Origin: Streptomyces sp. Q6
GTDB lineage: Bacteria > Actinomycetota > Actinomycetes > Streptomycetales > Streptomycetaceae
DNA length: 64,000 nt
NCBI RefSeq assembly: GCF_036967205.1
Contig: NZ_CP146022.1
Span: 682,001-746,000 of the forward strand
Reading direction: 5' to 3'
Both the position numbers and the translations under genes were made by a program. Numbering within the stretch: position 1 is the stretch's first letter; every line of letters begins with the position of its first letter. A model generated the notes under the pieces. That model was not told the DNA's origin, did not search any database, and worked only from the letters and a program-made list of their open reading frames with translations. Below are positions 1-7,253 of the stretch, piece by piece.

Positions 1-115
1 TGACCGTGGCGGTGGAGGCCGCGTCGGTGTCGGCCTCGGAGGTGCCGCAGGCGGTCAGGGCGACGAGTGCGGTGACGGCCGCGAGGGTGGCGGGGAGGAG
101 TCTTGAGGCGCGCAT
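1..115 (-). CDS. Lipoprotein, N-terminus only (probable ABC-transporter substrate-binding protein)
   Basis: Only the first 38 codons lie in the window. They give a short positively charged start (MRASRLL), a hydrophobic stretch and a lipobox LTAC followed by G-T-S, so this is a lipoprotein exported and acylated on Cys. It begins 8 bases after the stop of the DszB-like gene on the same strand, behind a Cys-ending leader peptide. In that setting, inference favours the solute-binding lipoprotein of a sulfonate-type ABC importer, but the diagnostic part is outside the window. Confidence 0.75.
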   Translation of the reverse strand, partial: MRASRLLPATLAAVTALVALTACGTSEADTDAASTATV

Positions 116-122
116 GCTAGTC

Positions 123-1154
123 CTACGGTTGGAGTGAGCGGGGTCGGGACGGGGTTTCGGCGAGCCGGCGGCGGGCTCGGCGCAGGGGCTCCGGATCGGC
201 CCAGGTGTGGACGTCGACGGGTCCGGCCAGGAAGCCCTGTCCGCGCAGTGCCGTCTCCTGGAGGGCGAGCAGGGAGAGGCGTTCGGCGGAGAGGTCGGGG
301 TGCAGGGTGCGGTGGGTGCCGGGGCGGTAGGCACCGTGCACGCCCTCGGTCCCTGCGCCCGTCTCGGCGCCCAGGATGCGGGCGACCTCGTCCGGCTCCC
401 CGGCGGCCCAGTCGGCGGCGCGCAGCAGGACCGCGAGGAACCGGTCGACCAGGTCGGGGTGTTCGTCGAGCAGCCGCTGGTGGACGGTGATGGGGCGCGG
501 GGTGCCGTTGTTCACGCGGTGCCGACGGTCGGGCAGGGTGTCGAGTTCTACGGCGACCTCGGCACCGGCCCGGCGCGCGGCCTCGACGGCGACGGCGCCC
601 TTGACGTACACGGCGTCGACGTCACCACGGGCCAGCGCGGCCAGTTCGGCCTGCCACTGCCCGGTGTGGCCGTCGGCGGGCACGTCGACCGGCCGGGTGT
701 CGTCGAGACCGAGTCCGGCGGAGGCGAGCACTCCCTCGAACCCGCGCACCGCCATGGCCCGCCAGAAGTCGATGGGGACGGAGTGGCGGGGCAGCGCCGG
801 CCGCAGCCCGCGCAGGGCGGCGGCGCCCCGGATCCCGGATCCGGGCCGGACCAGGATCACCTGGCGTTCCTCGATCCAGGTCAGCCCGATCAGCCGGGTC
901 TCGGCGCCACGTGAACGAGCCCACAGGGCGGGCACGTTGCCGCCCTCCCGGAACAGCGCGGGCAGTTCGTGGGTGTAGTGCGTGCCGCGGATCTCCGCGC
1001 CGACATCGGCCTCGGCGTCCTGGAGGGACCTCACCGCGATGCCCTCGGGCGCGAACTCCTCCGCAAGCCAGCGGCGGTCGGCGGCGATACCGGTGGCGGT
1101 GGGCACGGGACAACGGGTGAACCAGAGGGTCTCGGGCAGGGGTGGGTGCGGCAT
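123..1154 (-). CDS. DszB-like sulfinate desulfinase / sulfonate-binding-fold protein
   Basis: A 343-residue protein with a periplasmic-binding-protein type fold. Near its start it has the TRCPVPTA stretch (Cys15), which matches the catalytic-Cys region of 2'-hydroxybiphenyl-2-sulfinate desulfinase DszB. A His in GTHYTHE and an Arg in FREGGNVPAL fall where DszB has its other active-site residues. Known family roles are release of sulfite from aryl or alkyl sulfinates, or binding of sulfonates; automated annotation usually calls such proteins ABC substrate-binding proteins. Start chosen: ATG at 1154 behind AGGAAGGA; an upstream in-frame extension to 1325 has no family resemblance. It is followed after 8 bases by a lipoprotein gene and preceded by a leader peptide, which points to a sulfur-acquisition operon. 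Whether it is an enzyme or a binding protein is not settled. Confidence 0.7.
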   Translation of the reverse strand: MPHPPLPETLWFTRCPVPTATGIAADRRWLAEEFAPEGIAVRSLQDAEADVGAEIRGTHYTHELPALFREGGNVPALWARSRGAETRLIGLTWIEERQVILVRPGSGIRGAAALRGLRPALPRHSVPIDFWRAMAVRGFEGVLASAGLGLDDTRPVDVPADGHTGQWQAELAALARGDVDAVYVKGAVAVEAARRAGAEVAVELDTLPDRRHRVNNGTPRPITVHQRLLDEHPDLVDRFLAVLLRAADWAAGEPDEVARILGAETGAGTEGVHGAYRPGTHRTLHPDLSAERLSLLALQETALRGQGFLAGPVDVHTWADPEPLRRARRRLAETPSRPRSLQP

Positions 1155-1221
1155 GGGTTCCTTCCTGGAGGACTCCTCGTGCCACCGCCGCGTGTCTGCC
1201 GCGGTGGGACGAAGGCGGGGG

Positions 1222-1261
1222 CGCCGGCCCGCACCGGCGTGCACCTCGACGGGTCGAGGTG
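1222..1261 (-). promoter_or_regulatory. Hairpins in the leader between the uORF and the DszB-like gene
   Basis: Two inverted repeats lie between the leader-peptide stop and the DszB-like start. One is CGCCGG(1222-1227)/CCGGCG(1234-1239). The other is CACCTCGAC(1242-1250) meeting GTCGAGGTG(1253-1261), which forms an 8-bp stem with a tetraloop. Their place downstream of a Cys-ending uORF suits translation-coupled attenuation. There is no U-tract, so a classical intrinsic terminator is not shown. Confidence 0.4.
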
Positions 1262-1458
1262 GCGGTACGGGGGTGCCGTCCGGGTCACGTGTGTGGGTGC
1301 CGACGACCGACGTGGCGGCCGTCACGAGCGGCCGGACGGGACGGGCGCGTCATAGCTGCGCGCCGACGGACCGACGACACGGGGCGGCTCGGGGCCGCCG
1401 GACACGGTGGCGGGGATGCGAGGGACGGCCGCGCGTGGCGGCGGCCTCGCGGCTCAGG

Positions 1459-1539
1459 TCAGCGACAGACGGCGCTGGCGACGCGGCCGAGGTCGACGTG
1501 GCGGCGCACGGTCAGTCGGGGCATGGCCATGGCGTGCAT
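1459..1539 (-). CDS. Cysteine leader peptide (26 aa uORF)
   Basis: A 26-residue ORF, MHAMAMPRLTV..., whose last six residues are SAVCR preceded by A. The core RRHVDLGRV and the SA-x-CR end are the hallmark of the small actinobacterial 'putative leader peptide' family found ahead of sulfur-assimilation and sulfonate-transport genes. GGAAGGGGCGAAGCG precedes ATG at 1539; ATGs at 1530 and 1524 are in frame and could also serve. The penultimate Cys codon would let ribosome stalling report Cys-tRNA supply to the operon downstream; that role is inferred from family context. It is too short for ordinary gene callers. Confidence 0.75.
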   Translation of the reverse strand: MHAMAMPRLTVRRHVDLGRVASAVCR

Positions 1540-1627
1540 CGCTTCGCCCCTTCCGACGGTTCGCGCCGGACCCGTTCCGGCGGCGTGACCGCAGCCTGAC
1601 ACGCGCCACGACCAGCCGACAAGGGGC

Positions 1628-1644
1628 TTCCCACAACGTGGGAA
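1628..1644. promoter_or_regulatory. Candidate IclR-type operator palindrome
   Basis: TTCCCAC-AAC-GTGGGAA is a perfect 7+3+7 inverted repeat in the divergent space between the leader peptide and the IclR gene. The right half with its next two bases (GTGGGAACG, 1638-1646) recurs as a lone copy at 1701-1709. Its size and placement suit the adjacent IclR regulator controlling itself, the sulfur operon, or both. Confidence 0.5.
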
Positions 1645-1710
1645 CGAACGTGAACAGACTGTTTCAGCAGGCCGCGAGGGGCGCTGCGCCTTGCCGCGAT
1701 GTGGGAACGT

Positions 1711-1746
1711 CGAAGCGATCCGAAGCGGTCCAGTCATCCGAAGCGG
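1711..1746. repeat. Direct repeats just upstream of the IclR gene
   Basis: CGAAGCG occurs at 1711-1717, 1721-1727 and 1739-1745. The last two copies are part of an 11-bp repeat ATCCGAAGCGG (1718-1728 and 1736-1746), 18 bases apart. They lie 37-72 bases before the IclR start, so may be a binding array or simple local duplication. Confidence 0.3.
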
Positions 1747-1782
1747 GCTCAGGAGCACAGGGAGCGAGAGGGGTACGGCACC

Positions 1783-2562
1783 GTGGCGCAGACTCCCGTC
1801 GCCGGGGCACAGGCGGTGCGGCGGGCACTGAACGTGCTGCACTGCTTCCACGACAACGCCCCCGACCTCAGCGCCTCGGAGATCTCCCGCAGGCTCGGTC
1901 TGTCCACGTCGACGGCGCACCGGCTGGCCCGCACCCTGCTCGACGCCGAGTTCCTCGAACAGGACCCGCGTACGGCCCGCTACCGGCTCGGTCCCGCCGT
2001 GACGGAACTCGGGCGGCTCTCCTACCACCAGCGCGGGCTGCACCTGGCGTCGCCCGAACTCGCCGATCTGGCCCGCCGGACCGGCGCGACCGCCGACCTG
2101 GCACTGCGCAGTGGCCCGCACGCGGTGATCGTGGCCGGTGGTTCGGTCACCCCGAAGGTGGGGCTGCGCCGCCCGCTGCACTCCACCGCGCTGGGCAAGG
2201 TCCTGCTGGCGTGGCCACGCCCCGGCGAAGCGGGGGCGCGGTCGCTGCCGCCGCTGCACGCGTTCACGGACCGCACGATCGTCGACCGGGAGCGGCTGGC
2301 CGAGGAGTTGGAGCGGGTGCGCGCGCAGCGGTACGCGCTCAACGACGGCGAGTCCGCGCAGGGCGTCGCGACCGTCGCCGTGCCCGTCCTCGACCATCTG
2401 GGCTCCGCGCGGTTCGCGCTCGCCGTACGCGGCACGCCCGACCTCATCGCCGGTGACCGTCTCGACGGGGTCGTCGACCAGGCACGCGCGTGCGCGGGGG
2501 CACTGGAGATCCTGCTGCTGCCGCCGTCACAGCGCAGCACGGCCGCGGTGCCGTCCGGCTGA
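1783..2562 (+). CDS. IclR family transcriptional regulator
   Basis: A 259-residue regulator. The N-terminal winged helix-turn-helix covers roughly residues 8-70 (ALNVLHCF, SEISRRLGLSTSTAHRLARTL) and the IclR effector domain follows (RRPLHSTALGKVLLAW; ALNDGESAQGVATVAVPV, the conserved glycine/ligand loop region). The GTG start at 1783 follows GAGAGGGG; a longer in-frame start at 1699 would add a non-conserved tail. It is transcribed divergently from the sulfur-scavenging operon. IclR proteins bind short palindromes, and one lies upstream at 1628-1644. Its ligand cannot be told from sequence. Confidence 0.9.
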   Translation: MAQTPVAGAQAVRRALNVLHCFHDNAPDLSASEISRRLGLSTSTAHRLARTLLDAEFLEQDPRTARYRLGPAVTELGRLSYHQRGLHLASPELADLARRTGATADLALRSGPHAVIVAGGSVTPKVGLRRPLHSTALGKVLLAWPRPGEAGARSLPPLHAFTDRTIVDRERLAEELERVRAQRYALNDGESAQGVATVAVPVLDHLGSARFALAVRGTPDLIAGDRLDGVVDQARACAGALEILLLPPSQRSTAAVPSG

Positions 2563-2831
2563 TCGACGCGACGCCGCCGATCGGGTGTTCAGCACGTGAG
2601 CCTCGGCCTTGTCGCACGCCGACGAACCGCGGTCGGTCCCGGTGCGGGGCGACGGAGGTCCGCAGCCGTCGGCGCCGATCCGGATCGACGCCGCCTGCCG
2701 CGCCAAGTACGGCCGCTGCGGGGCGCGTTACGTCGACCCGCCGGTGGCCTCACGAGACACTACGCTCGGACTCGTTCCGCGCTGAGCGGCATTCGGCGCC
2801 CACCCACTCGCCCGGCCTCAGGAGACTCACC
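2563..2831. other. Intergenic region, no feature recognised
   Basis: About 270 bases between the IclR stop and the antiporter start. The only clear signal is the antiporter's GGAG at its 3' end. I found no convincing hairpin or conserved peptide. Confidence 0.5.
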
Positions 2832-4424
2832 GTGCTCGGTCTGGAACTCGTCGTGCTCATGGGCGTGGCCGTGCTGGCGGGCAACGCCGCAGCGCGACGC
2901 TTCGGCATCGCCCCACCCGTGACGCTCCTCGCCGCGGGACTGGTCCTGGGGTTCATCCCGGTGGTGCGGCGGGAGCAACTGCCGCCGGAGGTCGTGCTGT
3001 TGCTCTTCCTTCCGGTGCTCCTGTACTGGGAGAGCCTGACCACGTCGCTGCGCGAGATCCGCACCAACCTGCGCGGCATCGTGCTGCTGAGCACCCTGCT
3101 CGTGATCCTCACGGCCTGGGCCGTCGCGGCGGCCGGGCACGCCCTCGGCCTGCCGTGGGGCCCCGCCTGGGTGCTCGGCGCGGCCGTGGCACCCACCGAC
3201 GCGACCGCGGTCGCCGCCCTGGCCCGCGCCCTGCCACGCCGCCAGGTCACCATCCTCCAGGCCGAAAGCCTGGTCAACGACGGAACAGCCCTCGTCGTCT
3301 TCGGCCTCGCGGTCGGCATCACCGCCGGCGAGGACCATCTGAGCGTCCCCCACGTCGGCGGCCTGTTCCTGCTGGCCTACGGCGGTGGCATCGCGGTCGG
3401 CGCGGTGATCGCGTGGATCAACACGATCCTGCGGCGCCGCCTGGACGACCCGCTGCAGGGCAACCTCGTCATGATCCTGGCGCCGTTCACCGCGTACCTG
3501 ATCGCCGAGCTCATCGACGCCTCCGGCGTCCTGGCCGTGGTCACCTGCGGCATCATCATGAGCCAGGTCGCCCCACGCGTCATCCGGGCTCCGCACCGCG
3601 TCCAGGCGCTGGCGTTCTGGCCCCTGCTGACCTTCCTCATCAACGGGACGCTGTTCGTGCTGGTCGGGGTGGAACTCCACGACGCCGTCCACAGCCTCAG
3701 CCGCGCCGACCTCACGGACGGGCTGGTCACCGTAGCCGTGGTCTGCCTGGTCCTCGTCGCCACCCGCTTCGCGTTCCTGTTCGCCTCCGCCTACACGATC
3801 CGTGCGCTCGACCGCCGCCCCCAGCAACGTCTGCTACGCGTCGACCATCGGACCCGGGTCGTCAGCGGCCTGGCCGGATTCCGCGGCGCGATCTCGCTCG
3901 CGGTGGCGCTCTCGGTGCCGCAGACGCTCGACTCGGGCGATCCCTTCCCCGACCGTGACGTCATCATCTTCGTCACCGCCGGGGTCATCCTCGTCACGCT
4001 CGTGGTCCAGGGACTGCTGCTGCCCGTCGCCGTGCGCTGGGCCGGATTCCCCCCGGACAACACCGTCGACGAAGAGGTGAACCTGGCCGAGAGCAGCGCC
4101 CTCAGGGCAGCACTCGACGCCATGCCCCGATTCGCGGCCGACCTCGGCACGCAGCCCGCCGTCGTGGCCCGGATGCGTCAGGAGTACGAGACGAAGCTGG
4201 CGGCCGTCCGGGCCAGAGGCGCGAGCGCCCCTTCCGACACCGACCCCGCCCTGCTGCACCACCGCGACTACGTGGCCCTGCACCAGGCCCTCGTCGCCCA
4301 CAAGCGCGCCACAGTCGTCGAGCTCCGCGACACACGCCGTATCGACGACACGGTGCTGCGCCGCGTGCAGGCCGCCCTGGACACCGAGGAGATCCGCCTG
4401 TCCGACCGCAGTACCGCCGAATGA
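2832..4424 (+). CDS. Na+/H+ antiporter (CPA1 family)
   Basis: A 530-residue inner-membrane exchanger of the bacterial CPA1 (NhaP-like) type, with about 11-12 hydrophobic helices in the first 400 residues. Family landmarks are present: an APTDATAVAAL segment (the conserved Asp of the ion path), ESLVNDGTALVVF, and GFRGAISLAVALS. A charged cytosolic C-terminal tail of about 110 residues follows. It exchanges protons for sodium (or potassium) in pH and salt homeostasis. GTG at 2832 follows GGAGACTCACC. An open frame extends upstream to 2490 but that part is low-complexity and runs into the IclR gene. A monocistronic unit is likely. Confidence 0.9.
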   Translation: MLGLELVVLMGVAVLAGNAAARRFGIAPPVTLLAAGLVLGFIPVVRREQLPPEVVLLLFLPVLLYWESLTTSLREIRTNLRGIVLLSTLLVILTAWAVAAAGHALGLPWGPAWVLGAAVAPTDATAVAALARALPRRQVTILQAESLVNDGTALVVFGLAVGITAGEDHLSVPHVGGLFLLAYGGGIAVGAVIAWINTILRRRLDDPLQGNLVMILAPFTAYLIAELIDASGVLAVVTCGIIMSQVAPRVIRAPHRVQALAFWPLLTFLINGTLFVLVGVELHDAVHSLSRADLTDGLVTVAVVCLVLVATRFAFLFASAYTIRALDRRPQQRLLRVDHRTRVVSGLAGFRGAISLAVALSVPQTLDSGDPFPDRDVIIFVTAGVILVTLVVQGLLLPVAVRWAGFPPDNTVDEEVNLAESSALRAALDAMPRFAADLGTQPAVVARMRQEYETKLAAVRARGASAPSDTDPALLHHRDYVALHQALVAHKRATVVELRDTRRIDDTVLRRVQAALDTEEIRLSDRSTAE

Positions 4425-4536
4425 CCCGACGCTCGGCCTCAAGGGCCTCGGGGCGATCATCCATCCGGTCGGCGCGGCACCGGCGAGCAGGGACGCCATC
4501 TTCGACCCACGGACCGCCGCTTCCGCCAACTCCCCA

Positions 4537-4559
4537 TCAGAGCAAAGAGGTTGCTCTGA
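4537..4559. promoter_or_regulatory. Inverted repeat, hairpin or operator
   Basis: TCAGAGCAA-AGAGG-TTGCTCTGA has perfect 9-bp arms and a 5-base loop. It lies 113 bases after the antiporter stop. No U-run follows, so it may be a weak terminator or a repressor site. Confidence 0.4.
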
Positions 4560-4742
4560 CGGCAGCAGGATTCGACGCTCGACCTTCGGGGGCGGTGGAT
4601 CGGTCACCGCCCCCGGCCCGGCTTCGGCCATCGGCTCACGAGGCGGGGCGCGGCGGCCGGTCGCGCCCGGCGGCAGCCGACCACGACGCATCGATCAGGT
4701 CCCACGAGGTGCTCAACGCCCTTCCGCCACCGATACTGACCA

Positions 4743-4758
4743 GGGGTCGGCCGACCCC
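4743..4758. promoter_or_regulatory. Perfect 16-bp palindrome
   Basis: GGGGTCGGCCGACCCC is a gapless palindrome about 200 bases upstream of dhaK. It could be a regulator site; nothing nearby identifies the protein. Confidence 0.3.
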
Positions 4759-4852
4759 GCTCGACCTTGACTGACACCCAGTCAGCAAAGTCGGCATCGA
4801 CTCGGCATCGGTGCCGCCCGAGGTCACCGTCGGCCGCCTTGGAACATCACGC

Positions 4853-4886
4853 TCAAAGAACTCCATAACGACATCAAAAAACTCCA
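4853..4886. promoter_or_regulatory. Direct repeats 21 bp apart upstream of dhaK
   Basis: TCAAAGAACTCCA (4853-4865) and TCAAAAAACTCCA (4874-4886) match at 12 of 13 positions. Their 21-bp spacing is two helical turns, so both would face the same side of the DNA. They end 67 bases before the dhaK start, a plausible activator position. Confidence 0.45.
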
Positions 4887-4953
4887 CACGACCACCCTGA
4901 CCAGGTCATACATAGCTGAGAGCACCGTCTGTGAGCGTCACTGGGAGGCACCA

Positions 4954-5946
4954 ATGAAAATGCTGATCAACGTGGCCGAGAACGTGGTCGCCGACGCACT
5001 GCGCGGCATGGCCGCCGCGCACCCCGAGTTGAACGTCGACGTCGAGAACCGGGTGATCCTGCGGCGGGACGCGCCCGTCGCCGGGAAGGTGGGGCTGGTG
5101 TCGGGCGGCGGGTCCGGGCACGAGCCGTTGCACGGGGGGTTCGTGGGGCCCGGGATGCTGTCGGCGGCCTGCCCCGGCGAGGTGTTCACGTCGCCGGTGC
5201 CCGATCAGATGGTGCGGGCCGCCGCCGCGGTGGACAGCGGAGCGGGCGTGCTGTTCATCGTGAAGAACTACACCGGTGACGTGCTCAACTTCGACATGGC
5301 GGCCGAACTCGCCGAGGACGAGGGCGTACGGATCGCCAAGGTGCTCGTGAACGACGACGTCGCCGTCACCGACAGCCTCTACACCGCCGGACGGCGCGGC
5401 ACCGGAGCCACGCTGTTCGTGGAGAAGATCGCCGGCGCCGCCGCCGAAGAGGGCAGGCCGCTGGAGCAGGTGGAGGCCATCGCCCGTCAGGTGAACGAGA
5501 GTTCGCGGAGTTTCGGGGTCGCGCTGAGCGCGTGCAGCACGCCCGCGAAGGGGTCACCGACCTTCGATCTCCCGCCCGGCGAGCTGGAGTTGGGCATCGG
5601 CATCCACGGCGAGCCGGGGCGCGAGCGGCGTCCGATGATGACGTCGGGAGAGATCGCCGACTTCGCCGTCGACGCCGTTCTCGACGATCTCAACCCGACC
5701 GGTCCCGTGCTCGCACTCGTCAACGGCATGGGCGCGACACCCCTGTTGGAGCTGTACGGGTTCAACGCCGAGGTGCAGCGGGTGCTCGGCGAGCGCAGGG
5801 TGCCCGTGGCCCGCACCCTCGTCGGCAACTACGTGACGTCGCTCGACATGGCCGGCGCCTCCGTCACGCTGTGCCAGGTCGACGAGGAACTGCTGCGCCT
5901 GTGGGACGCACCGGTCAGCACGGCGGGGCTGCGCTGGGGCATGTGA
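4954..5946 (+). CDS. dhaK: Dihydroxyacetone kinase subunit DhaK
   Basis: A 330-residue substrate-binding subunit of the PTS-dependent dihydroxyacetone kinase. It shows the GGGSGHEP loop (residues 51-58) and His218 in GIGIHGEPG, the histidine that forms a covalent hemiaminal with dihydroxyacetone. It receives phosphate from ADP-bound DhaL to give dihydroxyacetone phosphate, feeding glycolysis. ATG at 4954 follows GGGAGGCACCA. It is the first gene of dhaK-dhaL-dhaM, with 52 bases to dhaL. Length and motifs are normal. Confidence 0.95.
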   Translation: MKMLINVAENVVADALRGMAAAHPELNVDVENRVILRRDAPVAGKVGLVSGGGSGHEPLHGGFVGPGMLSAACPGEVFTSPVPDQMVRAAAAVDSGAGVLFIVKNYTGDVLNFDMAAELAEDEGVRIAKVLVNDDVAVTDSLYTAGRRGTGATLFVEKIAGAAAEEGRPLEQVEAIARQVNESSRSFGVALSACSTPAKGSPTFDLPPGELELGIGIHGEPGRERRPMMTSGEIADFAVDAVLDDLNPTGPVLALVNGMGATPLLELYGFNAEVQRVLGERRVPVARTLVGNYVTSLDMAGASVTLCQVDEELLRLWDAPVSTAGLRWGM

Positions 5947-5998
5947 GTCCCGCGCCCGTCGCCCCTCTGTCGGCTCTACTACCAAGCAAGGAGATCAC

Positions 5999-6606
5999 GT
6001 GCTCGACGCCGATTTCTTCCGGCGCTGGATGGCGGCCACCGCGGTCGCCGTGGACCGCGAGGCCGACCGGCTCACCGAACTCGACTCACCGATCGGTGAC
6101 GCCGACCACGGCAGCAACCTGCAACGCGGCTTCACGGCGGTGCGGGCCATGCTCGACAAGGAGGCTCCGGACACGCCGGGCGCCGTACTCACCCTCGCCG
6201 GACGGCAGTTGATCTCGACCGTGGGCGGTGCGTCGGGACCCCTGTACGGGACGTTGCTGCGGCGCACCGGCAAGGCGCTCGGCGACGCGGCCGAGGTGAG
6301 CGAGGCCGAACTCGCGCAGGCGCTGCGGGTCGGGGTCGACGCCGTCGCGGCGCTCGGCGGGGCCGCGCCCGGCGACAAGACGATGCTGGACGCGCTCGTC
6401 CCGGCCGTGGACGCGCTCGACGGCGGCGACTTCGCGGCGGCGCGGGCCGCGGCCGAGCACGGGGCCGAGGCGACGACGCCGTTGCAGGCGCGCAAGGGGC
6501 GGGCCAGCTATCTGGGCGAGCGCAGCATCGGGCATCAGGATCCGGGCGCGACATCGTCGGCGCTGCTCGTCGGCGCGCTCGCCGAGGCCGCGGGGACGGC
6601 TCGTGA
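5999..6606 (+). CDS. dhaL: Dihydroxyacetone kinase subunit DhaL (frame lost at last codons)
   Basis: The nucleotide-binding subunit, which keeps a tightly bound ADP and passes phosphate from DhaM to the substrate on DhaK. Asp residues of GDADHG (34 and 36) are the Mg-ADP ligands, and the C-terminal DPGATSSALL helix region is intact to about residue 198. As given, the frame then has no stop and runs to 6874 through dhaM, adding about 90 residues of out-of-frame sequence. One extra G in the GGGG run at 6592-6595 would end the protein as EAAGDGS with TGA at 6604-6606, overlapping the dhaM GTG as GTGA, the usual arrangement. I give the restored end. ATG is absent; GTG at 5999 follows AAGGAGATCAC. 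Confidence 0.85.
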
Positions 6607-7016
6607 CCGCCCCCGACAAGGCGGTCGGCATCGTCCTCGTGTCGCACAGCCAAGACGTCGCCGAGTCCGTGGCGCGTCTGGCCGCGGGGCTCGCGGGCGG
6701 CGGGGCGACGGCGCCGGTCGCCGCGGCGGGCGGCACCGAGGACGGCGGGCTCGGCACCAGCAGCGAACTGATCTCGGCCGCGGCCGCGCAGGTGGACCGG
6801 GGCTCGGGCGTCGCCGTCCTCGTCGACCTCGGCAGCGCGGTCCTCACCGTGAAGGCGCTGCTCGCCGAGGGTGACGAACTCCCCGACGGGACACGCCTGG
6901 TGGACGCCCCCTTCGTGGAGGGCGCGGTCGCCGCCGTCGTCTCCGCGTCGGCCGGGGCCGACCTCGACGCGGTCGTCGCGGCGGCCTCGGAGGCGTACAC
7001 GTACCACAAGGAGTGA
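6603..7016 (+). CDS. dhaM: PTS-dependent dihydroxyacetone kinase phosphotransferase subunit DhaM
   Basis: A 137-residue protein with only the EIIA-mannose-type domain. His15 in GIVLVSHSQ is the phosphorylated residue, and GTSSELI and LVDLGSAVLTVK are conserved family segments. It takes phosphate from HPr and passes it to DhaL, so general PTS proteins elsewhere must supply EI and HPr; the longer DhaM with fused HPr and EI domains is not present here. GTG at 6603 overlaps the expected dhaL stop. Confidence 0.93.
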   Translation: MTAPDKAVGIVLVSHSQDVAESVARLAAGLAGGGATAPVAAAGGTEDGGLGTSSELISAAAAQVDRGSGVAVLVDLGSAVLTVKALLAEGDELPDGTRLVDAPFVEGAVAAVVSASAGADLDAVVAAASEAYTYHKE

Positions 7017-7152
7017 CGTCGGCCGCCGCTTCAGGGGGTCGTTCGGGGCGTCGGCCACGCGGGCCGGCGCCCCTCGGCCATGAAGCGGACGCGAAGGACG
7101 GTGCGATGGGTCGCGCGTGGCGTACCGCACCCCTCGGGCGCACTCCCCTGGT

Positions 7153-7168
7153 GTTACTCACCGGAAAC
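7153..7168. promoter_or_regulatory. Candidate GlnR box upstream of the acetamidase
   Basis: GTTAC-TCACCG-GAAAC matches the streptomycete GlnR half-box gTnAC-n6-GaAAC at every conserved position. A further GTAAC lies at 7187-7191. The site sits 86 bases before the start of a nitrogen-releasing amidase pair, so GlnR activation under nitrogen limitation is a natural reading. Confidence 0.6.
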
Positions 7169-7224
7169 CGGCAACAGCCGCTCGCGGTAACAGGCTCTGC
7201 ATAGGAAGGGCCTCACGAGTTACT

Positions 7225-7232
7225 GGTATACC
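7225..7232. promoter_or_regulatory. GGTATACC palindrome near the acetamidase start
   Basis: An 8-bp perfect palindrome 22 bases before the ATG, of the GGTATACC type seen in GntR-family operators. It is short and no GntR gene lies in the window. Confidence 0.25.
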
Positions 7233-7253
7233 GCGAGACGACGAGGAACGCCG

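Larger units (their letters stand above)
4425..4953. other. Long intergenic region rich in symmetrical elements
   Basis: No convincing gene lies in these 529 bases; the open frames here have no family-like features. The region holds a 9-bp-arm hairpin (4537-4559), a perfect 16-bp palindrome (4743-4758) and a pair of 13-bp direct repeats ahead of dhaK (4853-4886), listed separately. Base composition is more AT-rich near dhaK than in coding DNA, as expected of a promoter region. Confidence 0.5.

Noticed and set aside
4421-4774. A 117-codon frame after the antiporter
   Set aside because: It has no ribosome binding site, a low-complexity Arg/Ser/Pro sequence and spans palindromes; more likely intergenic DNA.
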